51,051 nucleotides of DNA from Streptococcus sp. HPH0090 (GTDB lineage Bacteria > Bacillota > Bacilli > Lactobacillales > Streptococcaceae), in assembly GCF_000411475.1 (NCBI RefSeq), contig NZ_KE150466.1, forward strand, positions 1 through 51,051, read 5' to 3'. The notes beneath the pieces were generated by a model. The model saw only the letters and a program-made list of their open reading frames with translations. It had not been told where the DNA came from and searched no databases. Within the stretch, counting starts at the first letter, position 1. Each line of letters begins with the position of its first letter. Below are positions 26,864 to 36,029 of this stretch, one piece after another. A program made the translations under genes and the position numbers.

Positions 26864-26872
26864 GCCTTCTCC

Positions 26873-27286
26873 TTATTCTGCTTCACGTTTTACGAATTTA
26901 CATTTAACTGGCAATTTGTGGCTTGCAAGACGAAGCGCTTCGCGAGCGATCTCTTCAGATACACCAGCAACTTCAAACATTACTTTACCACGTTTAACTG
27001 GTGCTACCCAACCTTCAGGTGCCCCTTTACCAGATCCCATACGAACCCCGATAGCTTTTGCTGTGTATGATTTGTGTGGGAAGATTTTAATCCAAACTTT
27101 ACCACCACGTTTCATGTAACGAGTCATGGCGATACGAGCAGCCTCGATTTGGCGGTTAGTGATCCAGTGGCTAGTTGTAGCTTGAAGACCGTATTCACCG
27201 AATGCTACTTCTTTACCACCTTTAGCTTCACCGCGCATTTTACCACGGAATTCACGACGGTGTTTAACACGTTTAGGTACTAACAT
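26873..27286 (-). CDS. rplP: 50S ribosomal protein L16
   Basis: A 137-aa L16 beginning [24 protein letters not shown], with the signature [23 protein letters not shown]. It helps position tRNA in the large subunit. It lies 3 nt after rpsC, so translation is coupled. Confidence 0.97.
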   Translation of the reverse strand: MLVPKRVKHRREFRGKMRGEAKGGKEVAFGEYGLQATTSHWITNRQIEAARIAMTRYMKRGGKVWIKIFPHKSYTAKAIGVRMGSGKGAPEGWVAPVKRGKVMFEVAGVSEEIAREALRLASHKLPVKCKFVKREAE

Positions 27287-27289
27287 TGG

Positions 27290-27943
27290 TTATTTACCTC
27301 CTTTAGTGTTTTTACGAGCTGGAAGAACTTCACCACGGTAGATCCATACTTTAACACCAAGTTTACCGTATGTAGTATCTGCTTCTTCCCAAGCGTAATC
27401 GATATCTGCGCGAAGTGTGTGAAGTGGAACTGTACCTTCAGAGTATCCTTCTGCACGAGCGATATCTGCACCGTTCAAACGACCTGATACTTGAGTTTTA
27501 ATTCCTTTAGCTCCAGCACGCATAGCACGTTGGATTGCTTGTTTTTGTGCACGACGGAAAGCAACACGTTGCTCCAATTGACGAGCAATGCCTTCACCAA
27601 CAAGGTGAGCATCCAAATCAGGTTGTTTGATTTCGATGATGTTGATGTGTACTTGTTTTCCAGTCAATTTGTTAAGTTTTGCACGGAGTGCATCAACGTT
27701 AGCACCACCTTTACCGATAACCATACCTGGTTTAGCAGTGTGAAGTGAAACGTTAACTTTGTTTACTGCGCGTTCGATTTCAATAGTTGAAACTGCTGCG
27801 TCAGCAAGTTCTTTTTGAACGAATTTACGGATTGCAAGATCTTCATGAAGGTAATCCGCGTATTCTTTTTCAGCATACCATTTGGCATCCCAATCACGGA
27901 TGATGCCGACACGCATACCAATTGGATGTACTTTTTGACCCAC
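27290..27943 (-). CDS. rpsC: 30S ribosomal protein S3
   Basis: A 217-aa S3 with a KH domain ([19 protein letters not shown]) and the C-terminal segment [17 protein letters not shown]. It lines the mRNA entry channel. It follows rplV by 12 nt. Confidence 0.97.
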
Positions 27944-27955
27944 GATTTTACCTCC

Positions 27956-28300
27956 TTATTTTTCTGCAACAGCTACAGTGATGTGAGCTGTACGTTTGTT
28001 GATTGGTGAAGCTGAACCTTTCGCACGTGGACGGAAACGTTTCATAGTTGGTCCTTCGTTTGCGAATGCTTCAGATACTACCAAGTTAGCTTTATCCAAA
28101 CCAAAGTTGTTTTCAGCGTTAGCTACAGCTGAGTTCAAAACTTTCAAGATGATTTCAGCAGCTTTGTTTGGAGTGAATGTCAAAATTGCGATTGCATCGG
28201 CTACGCTTTTACCACGGATGTTGTCAAGAACAAGACGTGATTTACGAGGTGAAACACGTACTGTGCGAGCCATTGCTTTAGCTGAAGTAATTTCTGCCAT
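27956..28300 (-). CDS. rplV: 50S ribosomal protein L22
   Basis: A 114-aa L22 beginning [26 protein letters not shown], with the tunnel-lining hairpin region [24 protein letters not shown]. It follows rpsS by 11 nt. Confidence 0.97.
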   Translation of the reverse strand: MAEITSAKAMARTVRVSPRKSRLVLDNIRGKSVADAIAILTFTPNKAAEIILKVLNSAVANAENNFGLDKANLVVSEAFANEGPTMKRFRPRAKGSASPINKRTAHITVAVAEK

Positions 28301-28311
28301 TTATGTTCTCC

Positions 28312-28593
28312 TTATTTTCTACGTGTCTTCTTGTCGTCTGCAGCGTGACCTTTGTAAGTACGAGTTGGTGCAAATTCACCAAGCTTGTGACCTACCATGT
28401 CTTCTTGGATGTAAACAGGTACGTGTTTACGTCCATCATAAACTGCGATAGTGTAACCAATGAAACTTGGGAAAATCGTTGAACGACGTGACCAAGTTTT
28501 GATAACTTTTTTCTTTTCGTCGTTAGCTTGAGCTTCAACTTTTTTCATCAAATGCTCATCGACGAAAGGTCCTTTTTTAAGACTGCGTCCCAT
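28312..28593 (-). CDS. rpsS: 30S ribosomal protein S19
   Basis: A 93-aa S19 beginning [20 protein letters not shown], with [15 protein letters not shown] and [16 protein letters not shown]. The ATG at 28593 has GGAG upstream. The frame is open 16 codons further back through the intergenic hairpin and lacks homology there. Confidence 0.97.
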
Positions 28594-28623
28594 TTTAATA
28601 TTTTCTCCTTTAAATATAGTACC

Positions 28624-28665
28624 ACAGCGGCTTGCGCTCACGAGGAGCGCTACCGAGCTGGCGGA
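28624..28665 (-). other. Extended GC-rich hairpin between rplB and rpsS
   Basis: In a 102-nt gap, the inner stem GCGCTC/GAGCGC (28633-28652) is extended by partially matching GC-rich arms (CAGC/GCTG and GG/CC). It is much richer in GC than the flanking DNA. No T-run follows. Confidence 0.5.
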
Positions 28666-28695
28666 TCATCTAGCACTTAAGCGACTAGTTTAAAA

Positions 28696-29529
28696 TTATT
28701 TCTCGTTGCGACGACGAACGATAAGTTTGTCAGATTTCGCTTTCTTGTTACGAGTTTTAAGACCAAGAGCAGGTTTGCCCCATGGAGTTGATGGTGCTTT
28801 ACGACCAACTGGTGCTTTACCTTCACCACCACCGTGTGGGTGATCGTTAGGGTTCATTACAGAACCACGAACTGTTGGGCGGATACCTTTCCAACGGCTA
28901 CGTCCTGCTTTACCAAGGTTTACAAGCCCATGTTGTTCGTTTCCGACAACACCAACTGTTGCACGACAAGTTCCAAGAATCATACGAACTTCACCTGATT
29001 GAAGACGAACAAGAACGTATTTACCTTCTTGACCCAATACTTGAGCTGATGCTCCAGCAGCACGTACCAATTCTCCACCACGACCTGGTTTCAATTCGAT
29101 GTTGTGGATCAAAGTACCAACTGGGATGTTAGCAAGCGGAAGAGCGTTTCCGACTTTGATATCTGCATCTGGACCTGAAACGATACGTTGACCAACTTCA
29201 AGACCTTTTGGAGCGATGATGTAAGCTTTCACACCGTCAGTGTAGTGTACAAGAGCGATGTTTGCAGAACGGTTTGGATCGTACTCGATAGTTTTAACAA
29301 CTGCTTCAACGTTGTCTTTGTTACGTTTGAAGTCAACCAAACGGTAGAAACGTTTGTGTCCACCACCTTGGTGACGAACAGTGATACGACCGTTGTTGTT
29401 ACGACCAGCCTTGTTCTTCAAAGCAACAAGCAAAGTTTTTTCTGGTGTGCTTGTTGTGATTTCAGCGAAATCCAAAGAAGTCATATTACGGCGACCGTTT
29501 GTTGTTGGTTTATAAACACGAATTCCCAC
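28696..29529 (-). CDS. rplB: 50S ribosomal protein L2
   Basis: A 277-aa L2 with the conserved C-terminal segment [15 protein letters not shown] that contains the His needed near the peptidyl transferase centre. It starts [17 protein letters not shown]. It follows rplW by 17 nt. Confidence 0.98.
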   Translation of the reverse strand: MGIRVYKPTTNGRRNMTSLDFAEITTSTPEKTLLVALKNKAGRNNNGRITVRHQGGGHKRFYRLVDFKRNKDNVEAVVKTIEYDPNRSANIALVHYTDGVKAYIIAPKGLEVGQRIVSGPDADIKVGNALPLANIPVGTLIHNIELKPGRGGELVRAAGASAQVLGQEGKYVLVRLQSGEVRMILGTCRATVGVVGNEQHGLVNLGKAGRSRWKGIRPTVRGSVMNPNDHPHGGGEGKAPVGRKAPSTPWGKPALGLKTRNKKAKSDKLIVRRRNEK

Positions 29530-29546
29530 GATATTTCCTCCTTAGA

Positions 29547-29843
29547 TTATTCAGCTTCAGCTGCAAACAACTCGATTGCTTTTGAATCAGCTGTAAGAGT
29601 GATGATAGCTTTTTTAGTTTTGTTAGTAAAACCAGTGTAACGTCCAACACGTTTAGCTTTAGGTTTTACGTTGATTGTGTTAACATTTGCAACTTTAACA
29701 CCTTCGAAAGCAGCTTCAACAGCTTGCTTGATCAAAAGTTTGTGTGCGCGAGTGTCAACTTCAAATACATATTTTCCTGCTTCAAGTTGAGCCATTGAGC
29801 TTTCAGTGATAACAGGTTTTTTGATAACATCATACAAATTCAT
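29547..29843 (-). CDS. rplW: 50S ribosomal protein L23
   Basis: A 98-aa L23 ([30 protein letters not shown]), the docking site of signal recognition particle and trigger factor at the tunnel exit. Its ATG shares one base with the rplD stop (TAATG), so translation is coupled. Confidence 0.97.
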
Positions 29844-30466
29844 TATGCAAGAACCTCCTCGATTTTAGAGATAGCTGCTTGAGTAACAAGAAGTTTGTCA
29901 CTATTTGCGATGTCAAGAACACTTGCAGTTGTAGCAGTCGCAACTTTCACGTTTGGAAGGTTACGAGCTGAAAGAGCTGCGAATTCGTTTCCTTCTTCAA
30001 GAATAACAAGGACTTTAGAATCGATGCTCAAAGCTGCAAGAACTTTTGCAAATTCAGCAGTTTTTGGAGCTGTAAATTCAAGAGAATCAACGGCTACAAA
30101 TTTGTTTTCAGCAACTTTTTCTGAGTAAACAGATTTAAGCGCAAGGCGACGAACTTTTTGAGGAAGTTTGTACGCATAGCTACGTGGAGTTGGTCCGAAG
30201 ACGATTCCACCACCACGCCATTGTGGAGAGCGGATAGAACCTTGACGAGCACGTCCAGTTCCTTTTTGACGCCATGGTTTGCGTCCGCCACCTGAAACAG
30301 CTGAGCGGTTTTTAACTGCGTGAGTTCCTTGACGAAGGCTAGCACGTTGGCTGATGATCACATCAAACACAACAGATTGGTTTGGTTCGATACCAAAGAT
30401 TGCATCGTTAAGAACAACTTCGCCCGCTTGTTTACCAGTTTGGTCGAATAATGTTACATTTGCCAT
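29843..30466 (-). CDS. rplD: 50S ribosomal protein L4
   Basis: A 207-aa L4 beginning [21 protein letters not shown], with the tunnel loop segment [29 protein letters not shown] split by conserved Gly/Arg residues. L4 represses the S10 operon in some bacteria. It follows rplC by 24 nt. Confidence 0.98.
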
Positions 30467-30490
30467 TTTGACTGTATTCCCCTTTCCTTA

Positions 30491-31117
30491 TTATTTACCA
30501 GCTTTAACTGCTGACTTGATAGTGATAAGAGATTTCTTAGCACCTGGTACGTTACCTTTGATAAGGATAACGTTCTTTTCTGGAACAACTTGTACAACTT
30601 CAAGGTTTTGAATTGTTACGCGGTCGCCACCCATACGTCCTGCAAGGTTTTTGCCTTTGAATACGCGGTTAGGTGCAACAGGTCCCATAGAACCTGGACG
30701 ACGGTGGTAACGAGAACCGTGAGCCATAGGTCCACGTGATTGTCCGTGGCGTTTGATAACACCTTGGAAACCTTTACCTTTAGATGTACCAGTTACATCA
30801 ACAATGTCTCCAGCTGCGAAAGTTTCAACTGTGATTTCAGCACCAACTTCCAAGCCTTCAACGTTTTTGAATTCACGAATGAAGCGCTTAGGAGCCGTGT
30901 TAGCTTTTGCTACATGTCCTTTAGCAGGTTTGTTGCTCAATACTTCGCGTTTGTCATCGAAACCAACTTGGATAGCGTTGTAACCATCTGTTTCAACAGT
31001 TTTAACTTGAAGAACAACGTTTGGAGTTGCTTCGATAACTGTTACAGGGATCAATTCGCCAGCTTCAGTGAAGATTTGAGTCATTCCCACTTTTTTCCCT
31101 AAGATTCCTTTTGTCAT
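30491..31117 (-). CDS. rplC: 50S ribosomal protein L3
   Basis: A 208-aa L3 beginning [21 protein letters not shown], with [16 protein letters not shown] and [17 protein letters not shown], segments that reach the peptidyl transferase centre. It follows rpsJ after 82 nt. Confidence 0.98.
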   Translation of the reverse strand: MTKGILGKKVGMTQIFTEAGELIPVTVIEATPNVVLQVKTVETDGYNAIQVGFDDKREVLSNKPAKGHVAKANTAPKRFIREFKNVEGLEVGAEITVETFAAGDIVDVTGTSKGKGFQGVIKRHGQSRGPMAHGSRYHRRPGSMGPVAPNRVFKGKNLAGRMGGDRVTIQNLEVVQVVPEKNVILIKGNVPGAKKSLITIKSAVKAGK

Positions 31118-31199
31118 GAGAAAATAGTTCCTTTTCTATATTTTTTATTCAAAAAGTTTTTAACGAGCGTTTTTTATGCTCAAGGTATCAAGCTTTAAA

Positions 31200-31508
31200 T
31201 TAAAGTTTGATTTCTACGTTTACACCACTTGGAAGATCCAATTTCATCAAAGCGTCAACTGTTTTTTGAGTTGGGTTGATGATGTCGATCAAACGTTTGT
31301 GTGTACGCATTTCGAATTGTTCGCGAGAATCTTTATATTTGTGAGTCGCACGAATGATTGTGTAGAGGCTACGCTCAGTTGGAAGTGGGATTGGACCCGC
31401 AACTTGTGCACCTGTACGAGTAGCTGATTCTACGATTTTTGCAGCCGCTGTGTCAAGCGTACGGTGTTCGTAAGCTTTCAAACGGATACGGATTTTTTTG
31501 TTTGCCAT
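31200..31508 (-). CDS. rpsJ: 30S ribosomal protein S10
   Basis: A 102-aa S10 ([27 protein letters not shown] ... [10 protein letters not shown]) that also forms the NusB-NusE antitermination complex. It is the first gene of the S10 operon and is preceded by a promoter and a structured leader of about 130 nt. AGGAG lies before the ATG. Confidence 0.98.
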   Translation of the reverse strand: MANKKIRIRLKAYEHRTLDTAAAKIVESATRTGAQVAGPIPLPTERSLYTIIRATHKYKDSREQFEMRTHKRLIDIINPTQKTVDALMKLDLPSGVNVEIKL

Positions 31509-31640
31509 CTTTTTCTCCTTTTCGTCTATTTAAGATAATAGGCTAGCTCCACAAGAAAACCGACGCGCGTTGCGTGGCAATGCAACCGAGCGTGTCGCAA
31601 CCTCTTGCATCAAAGCTAAGGCTGTAATTTACAGCACCAT
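31509..31640 (-). promoter_or_regulatory. S10 operon leader with stem-loops
   Basis: The leader between promoter and rpsJ has a 7-bp palindrome GCTGTAA/TTACAGC (31621-31635) and a GC-rich hairpin (about 31562-31604) in which CGACACGC pairs with GCGCGTCG (one mismatch) and GTTGC with GCAAC. Such leaders often mediate feedback by a ribosomal protein. The ligand is unknown here. Confidence 0.55.
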
Positions 31641-31643
31641 AAT

Positions 31644-31672
31644 AGAATAACACAAAGACCCTGCGATTGCAA
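31644..31672 (-). promoter_or_regulatory. S10 operon promoter
   Basis: The minus strand has -35 TTGCAA (31667-31672), a 17-bp spacer and -10 TATTCT (31644-31649). Confidence 0.75.
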
Positions 31673-31787
31673 GGGATTTGACAAGAATTTTTTAATTTTT
31701 TAGATGAAACTGTTTTCGTACATTTCTGAAACAAAAAAGACAATCTATTCTTAATTTATATATATCTTTTCCTATTTAAGTAGTTCT

Positions 31788-32408
31788 TTAATAGTCCTTT
31801 TCTATTTTAAACTGATTTTTAGATTGGTTAATTAACACATCCGCCTCTTTTTCTGTTTCTTGATAATAACGGCGATATTGTCCGCGTCTGATTTGATGAG
31901 TCTCACGAACAAACGTGGCTTCGCTTTTCCTCACAGTGGTATCTCTTCCCAGACGACGCTCCAACTCAGTTTCTTCATCCGTGTAGAAACAAACAGTTTT
32001 GTCAAAGAGTTCCTTGGGTAGAAAACCCACAGACATCCCTTCGACTATCAGAATCGGTTTTGCTCCCGATAATACCTCACTAGCCTTCCAAGGTTCTTCG
32101 ATTGTCAAGACATCCATACCCGCTTGCAACGCTAGAATATCTCTCTGTAAGCTTGCCAGTTCATGTGCCACTGGCAAACATGCTGTCACCTTTTGGTCCG
32201 GTATTTCTTTAGGCACTACCAAATGTCGTCCTGAAGTAATATAGGGATCTGTCTCTAGTAAATTTACCTTTTCAGCATCCAATGCTTGGTATAATTCTTG
32301 GGCAAAAGTTGATTTCCCTGAAGCTCCGTGACCGTAGATACCCAGCGTTTTTATTTTTCCCGACTCTATTTCAGATACTAGTCTTTTTATTAACTCTTTT
32401 TTCTTCAT
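31788..32408 (-). CDS. Uridine kinase-like P-loop kinase
   Basis: A 206-aa P-loop protein with Walker A GHGASGKST (about residues 26-34) and an ETDPYITSGRH segment typical of uridine kinase/phosphoribulokinase-like folds. It also has LIVEGMSVGF and an ERRLGRD segment that resembles the lid. The substrate cannot be inferred. Its ATG overlaps the nrdG stop (ATGA), so it belongs to the nrdD-nrdG operon, as in related streptococci. A link to nucleotide metabolism is plausible from this context only. Confidence 0.8.
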   Translation of the reverse strand: MKKKELIKRLVSEIESGKIKTLGIYGHGASGKSTFAQELYQALDAEKVNLLETDPYITSGRHLVVPKEIPDQKVTACLPVAHELASLQRDILALQAGMDVLTIEEPWKASEVLSGAKPILIVEGMSVGFLPKELFDKTVCFYTDEETELERRLGRDTTVRKSEATFVRETHQIRRGQYRRYYQETEKEADVLINQSKNQFKIEKDY

Positions 32409-33001
32409 TCTCTCTTGACCTGTTCATAGCTTTGTTTCCCATCGTTAAGCTTTTCCCAAATAATGACTTTCCCGCTTTTAAGAGATTTTTGAACATCGAT
32501 AATCCGCTGATTAGAAGAGCCACGGAACTGTAGCATAAGATTTCTCTTGCTACGATCATAGCGACCATCGACTAGGATATCAATCAGCGATAAAAGCTCC
32601 AATTTGTCAGGCGTCTCCAACATCATTTCTTCCCAAGTGTAGCCCGTCCAAGACCAGATATCTTTTTCTGGTAACTCTTTCCGAATACGTTTTACAAGGG
32701 GCAAGAGAATACCTGTATTGAGGAATGGCTCTCCACCGAGTAAGGTCAGCCCTTGAACATAAGGCTGGGCAAGATCTGCCATAATCTGTTCTTCCAACTC
32801 TGGCGTATAAGGAATCCCTACATTAAATGACCAGGTCGCTACATTGTAGCAACCTTCACAGTGAAACATACATCCTGCTACATAAAGCGAATTGCGCACC
32901 CCTTCGCCATCAACAAAGTTGAAAGCCTTGTAGTCGATGATTCGACCTTGGCTCAATTCCTCGCTCTTCCACTCGCCTGGTTTTGGTGTATTCCATGTCA
33001 T
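32405..33001 (-). CDS. nrdG: Anaerobic ribonucleotide reductase activating protein (radical SAM)
   Basis: A 198-aa activase. The CxxxCxxC motif CMFHCEGC binds the [4Fe-4S] cluster that cleaves S-adenosylmethionine to create the glycyl radical on NrdD. GGEPF is the SAM-binding segment. The ATG at 33001 is chosen for GGAG 7-8 nt upstream and for the MTWNTPKPGEWKSEELS N-terminus found in relatives. An upstream ATG would overlap the GNAT gene. Translation is coupled to the kinase gene. Confidence 0.95.
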   Translation of the reverse strand: MTWNTPKPGEWKSEELSQGRIIDYKAFNFVDGEGVRNSLYVAGCMFHCEGCYNVATWSFNVGIPYTPELEEQIMADLAQPYVQGLTLLGGEPFLNTGILLPLVKRIRKELPEKDIWSWTGYTWEEMMLETPDKLELLSLIDILVDGRYDRSKRNLMLQFRGSSNQRIIDVQKSLKSGKVIIWEKLNDGKQSYEQVKRE

Positions 33002-33006
33002 ACTTT

Positions 33007-33507
33007 CTACTCCAACTCTATCCAATAGCGCTCCGTTCCATTTCGAACATCCTCTAACTTCCCACCATTAGCTAAGATAACAGCTCGGCTGGCAGGATTT
33101 TCTGTGCTACAAGTCACAAGCGCTCGTTTGATATTCTTTTCCTTGGCAATTTGTAGACCTTGCTGGAGGGACTCTTTGGCATAGCCTTTGCCCCTTTCAG
33201 ACGGACGGATGGAGTAGCCGATATGGCCAGCATGATTCAGCAATCCCTCATTTAGTCTCAACCGTAAACTTAAAAAACCTAAAGCATGATCTGATTTATC
33301 AAACAATACGAACTGAATTGATGGAACACGATTTTCAGGCAATTTTATTCCCATTTCTTTATTAAGGTTAGTTTCTAGCCACTCTTCATAATCAAAGTTC
33401 TCAGCATCCCAAAAGCCGCCGTCGTGAGCCGACTGGATCTGTTCAAACTCTGCCATCATGTTTAGAATGGTTTCTTTATCTGCTAATGTTGGTCTGCGTA
33501 ATTCCAT
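33007..33507 (-). CDS. GNAT-family N-acetyltransferase
   Basis: A 166-aa acetyltransferase with the acetyl-CoA loop RPSERGKGYAKESLQQGL and the C-terminal CSTENPASRAVILANGGKLE segment. The acceptor is unknown. It sits inside the anaerobic reductase operon between the 46-aa ORF and nrdG, 5 nt before nrdG. The operon arrangement is shared with other streptococci, but a functional link to NrdD is not established. Confidence 0.85.
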   Translation of the reverse strand: MELRRPTLADKETILNMMAEFEQIQSAHDGGFWDAENFDYEEWLETNLNKEMGIKLPENRVPSIQFVLFDKSDHALGFLSLRLRLNEGLLNHAGHIGYSIRPSERGKGYAKESLQQGLQIAKEKNIKRALVTCSTENPASRAVILANGGKLEDVRNGTERYWIELE

Positions 33508-33544
33508 GTATTCCTCCAGCTAAGAGAAAAGCGAGAGCGGACTC

Positions 33545-33685
33545 TCACTTTTTCTTATTCTTATTTAAAAATTGCTCTCTTAGGCTAGCCACTCGATCTT
33601 TTTTATTGACTCCACCCTTTGAATGTTTTTCGTGGAATCGTTGAACCAAGGCCTTTCCCTTATCATCTAATTGATATTTTCCCAT
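33545..33685 (-). CDS. Small basic protein of 46 aa in the nrd operon
   Basis: Translation starts MGKYQLDDKGKALVQRFHEK and ends QFLNKNKKK, with a stop at 33545. The protein is highly basic (Lys/Arg-rich) and contains HSKGGVNKKDRV. The gene lies 11 nt after nrdD and 37 nt before the GNAT gene. A purine-rich AGAAAGAGAT precedes the ATG. A similar short ORF follows nrdD in related streptococci. Function is unknown. Confidence 0.75.
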   Translation of the reverse strand: MGKYQLDDKGKALVQRFHEKHSKGGVNKKDRVASLREQFLNKNKKK

Positions 33686-33696
33686 TCTATCTCTTT

Positions 33697-35904
33697 CTAA
33701 TTTCTTACTTCATGTCCTGCTGTTTTAATAGTTGAACCGTTCATATGTTTGACACGCGCAGCAATTTCCTTGTGGCGTCCATTAACCATCGGACGCGCTT
33801 GTGGGTTTCCAAGATATCCGCAGGTTCGTTTAACCACATCTACTGTTTTAGGGTCGCTATTGCCACAGTTAGGACATGCAAAACCTCTCTCAGTTGGATC
33901 AAAATCTCCTTCAAAATCACACTTGTAGCAACGATCAATCGGAGTATTAGTTCCTAGATAACCTACACGATCATAAGCATAGTCCCAAACAGCTTCCAAG
34001 GCCTTTGGATTTTGTTGAAGAACTGGATATTCACAGTAGTGGATAAAGCCACCTGACGCACCCGCTTCTGGATAAACCTTCTCAAAGTCTAACTTTTCAA
34101 ACGGTGTTGGATTTTTACGCACATCATAATGGAAGGAATTTGTGTAGTACTCTTTATCTGTGATGTCTGGAATAGAACCAAATTTCTCTGTGTCCAAACG
34201 ACAGAAACGATCCGTTAAACTTTCAGATGGTGTTGAATAGATTGAGAAGTGATAACCATATTGGTCTGACCACTCTTCTACTCGATGTTTCATATCTCGA
34301 ATGATATCAAGGGTGAATTCTTTAGCTTCTGGATTGGTTTCCCAATTGTTGCCAAAGAATACTGTCGCTACTTCATAAAGTCCAATATAGCCAAGCGAAA
34401 CAGTAGCACGGCGATTCTTAAAGAGCTCGTCAACACTTTCTTCCTTACCAAGACGACGGCCGAAAGCACCGTATTGATAGAGGATAGGCGCATTAGCTGG
34501 TGTCGCTTCCTTGGTTCGCTCTACACGGTAGACCAGTGCATCTTCTGCGATATTCATGCGCTCATTGAAGATTTCCCAGAACTTGTTCAAGTCGCCTTCA
34601 GATTCAAGGGCAATACGAGGAAGATTGACCGTTACCACACCTAGATTCATACGACCTGAGTTGACTTCTACTCCATTTTCATCCTTCCAACCTTGGAGGA
34701 AAGAACGGCAACCCATCGGAACCTTGAAAGAACCTGTCAACTCGACAATCTTATCGTAAGACAAAACATCCGGATACATGCGCTTAGTGGCACACTCGAG
34801 AGCCAATTGTTTAATGTCGTAGTTAGGAGAGCCTTCCTCTAAGTTAAGACCTTTTTTAAGAGTAAAGATAAGTTTCGGGAAGATGGCTGTACGGTGTTCT
34901 GAACCAAGCCCCTTAATCCGAATGTTCAAGATTGCCTTTTGAATTTCACGTTCAAAACGACTGGTCCCTAAACCGAAACCAAGTGAAGTAAAAGGTGTTT
35001 GTCCATTTGATGTAAAGAGGGTGTTAATCTCGTACTCTAGAGATTGCATGGCATCATAGATGTCTTTTTGAGTTTTCTTCCATGCGTATTCTTCGCGCTT
35101 ATCAGATAGCACCCATTCCTCCGCATCCTTGAGGTGTTTTTGGTAATTTTTCTCTGCATAAGGAGCCAAAACTTCATCAATACGGTCTGCTGAACATCCC
35201 CCATACTGACTAGATGCGACGTTTGCGATGATTTGTGAAATTTGCGCCGTCGCAGTTTGGATAGACTTAGGACTTTCTACCTCAGCATTCCCAATTTTAA
35301 AACCATTTTCCAACATACCCTTGAAATCAATCAAACAGCAGTTGGTCATAGGAGTGTAAGGGCTATAGTCCAAATCGTGATAGTGGATATCCCCTTTTTG
35401 ATGGGCATTAGCCACATGTTTAGGAAGCATTTGAAGTCCGATTGATTTTCCAACAATCCCGGCCGTCAAATCACGCTGGGTGTTAAAGACATCGCTATCT
35501 TTATTGGCATTTTCATTGACAACCGCCTGATCTTTGTTGAGAAGTTTATGAATGCTAAAGTTGATATCTGTCGCTTTTGAGCGTTCAAAATCCCTTTGTG
35601 TCCGATAAGTGATATACTCCTCGGCCAAGGCATATTCTTTGGCTTCCAGCAACTCGTGTTCAACGATGTTTTGGATTTCATAGATTTTTACACCTTGTGG
35701 GAAACGGCTATGGATCTCATCAACGATACGCTCAACCAGGGCACTAAGGCGCTTTTCGACCAAGGGAGTTACATCCATAACCTTTTCAGCAGCCTTATGG
35801 AGTGCTTTGTCAATCTTGTCTACATCAAAAATTACACGTCTGCCATCACGCTTTTCAACGAATAAAGTTGGAGCAGGGACAGTCTTCTCTTCCAATATAA
35901 TCAT
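33697..35904 (-). CDS. nrdD: Anaerobic ribonucleoside-triphosphate reductase (class III)
   Basis: A 735-aa glycyl-radical enzyme that reduces NTPs to dNTPs without oxygen, using NrdG for activation. The N-terminus carries an ATP-cone (VEKRDGRRVIFDVDKIDKALHKAA). The zinc site is CYKC ... CPNC, and the glycyl-radical motif RTCGYLGNPQARP lies near the C-terminus. The second ATG (35904) is preferred because AAGGG stands 7-8 nt before it. The upstream operator has two NrdR-type boxes, one over the -35. Confidence 0.97.
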   Translation of the reverse strand: MIILEEKTVPAPTLFVEKRDGRRVIFDVDKIDKALHKAAEKVMDVTPLVEKRLSALVERIVDEIHSRFPQGVKIYEIQNIVEHELLEAKEYALAEEYITYRTQRDFERSKATDINFSIHKLLNKDQAVVNENANKDSDVFNTQRDLTAGIVGKSIGLQMLPKHVANAHQKGDIHYHDLDYSPYTPMTNCCLIDFKGMLENGFKIGNAEVESPKSIQTATAQISQIIANVASSQYGGCSADRIDEVLAPYAEKNYQKHLKDAEEWVLSDKREEYAWKKTQKDIYDAMQSLEYEINTLFTSNGQTPFTSLGFGLGTSRFEREIQKAILNIRIKGLGSEHRTAIFPKLIFTLKKGLNLEEGSPNYDIKQLALECATKRMYPDVLSYDKIVELTGSFKVPMGCRSFLQGWKDENGVEVNSGRMNLGVVTVNLPRIALESEGDLNKFWEIFNERMNIAEDALVYRVERTKEATPANAPILYQYGAFGRRLGKEESVDELFKNRRATVSLGYIGLYEVATVFFGNNWETNPEAKEFTLDIIRDMKHRVEEWSDQYGYHFSIYSTPSESLTDRFCRLDTEKFGSIPDITDKEYYTNSFHYDVRKNPTPFEKLDFEKVYPEAGASGGFIHYCEYPVLQQNPKALEAVWDYAYDRVGYLGTNTPIDRCYKCDFEGDFDPTERGFACPNCGNSDPKTVDVVKRTCGYLGNPQARPMVNGRHKEIAARVKHMNGSTIKTAGHEVRN

Positions 35905-35946
35905 ATCCATACCCTTTTCTTAAATATAATATTGATTCTAAAAAGT

Positions 35947-36025
35947 ATTATATCACTAAAAAAATAAAAATCAATATCTTGTGTAAAAAAATAAAATTTT
36001 TTTAAAATTACACAAGATATTGATA
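35947..36025 (-). promoter_or_regulatory. nrdD promoter with paired NrdR-type boxes
   Basis: Two NrdR-like boxes, AATCAATATCTTGTGT (35969-35984) and ACACAAGATATTGATA (36010-36025), each match ACACAATATATTGTGT at 12 of 16 positions. They are exact inverted copies over 15 bases, with centres 41 bp apart (about four helical turns). On the minus strand, -35 TTGATT (35969-35974) lies in the first box, followed by a 16-bp spacer and -10 TATAAT (35947-35952). The inverted copies could also form the terminator of the upstream gene, because a T-rich run follows. Confidence 0.7.
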
Positions 36026-36029
36026 ATTT

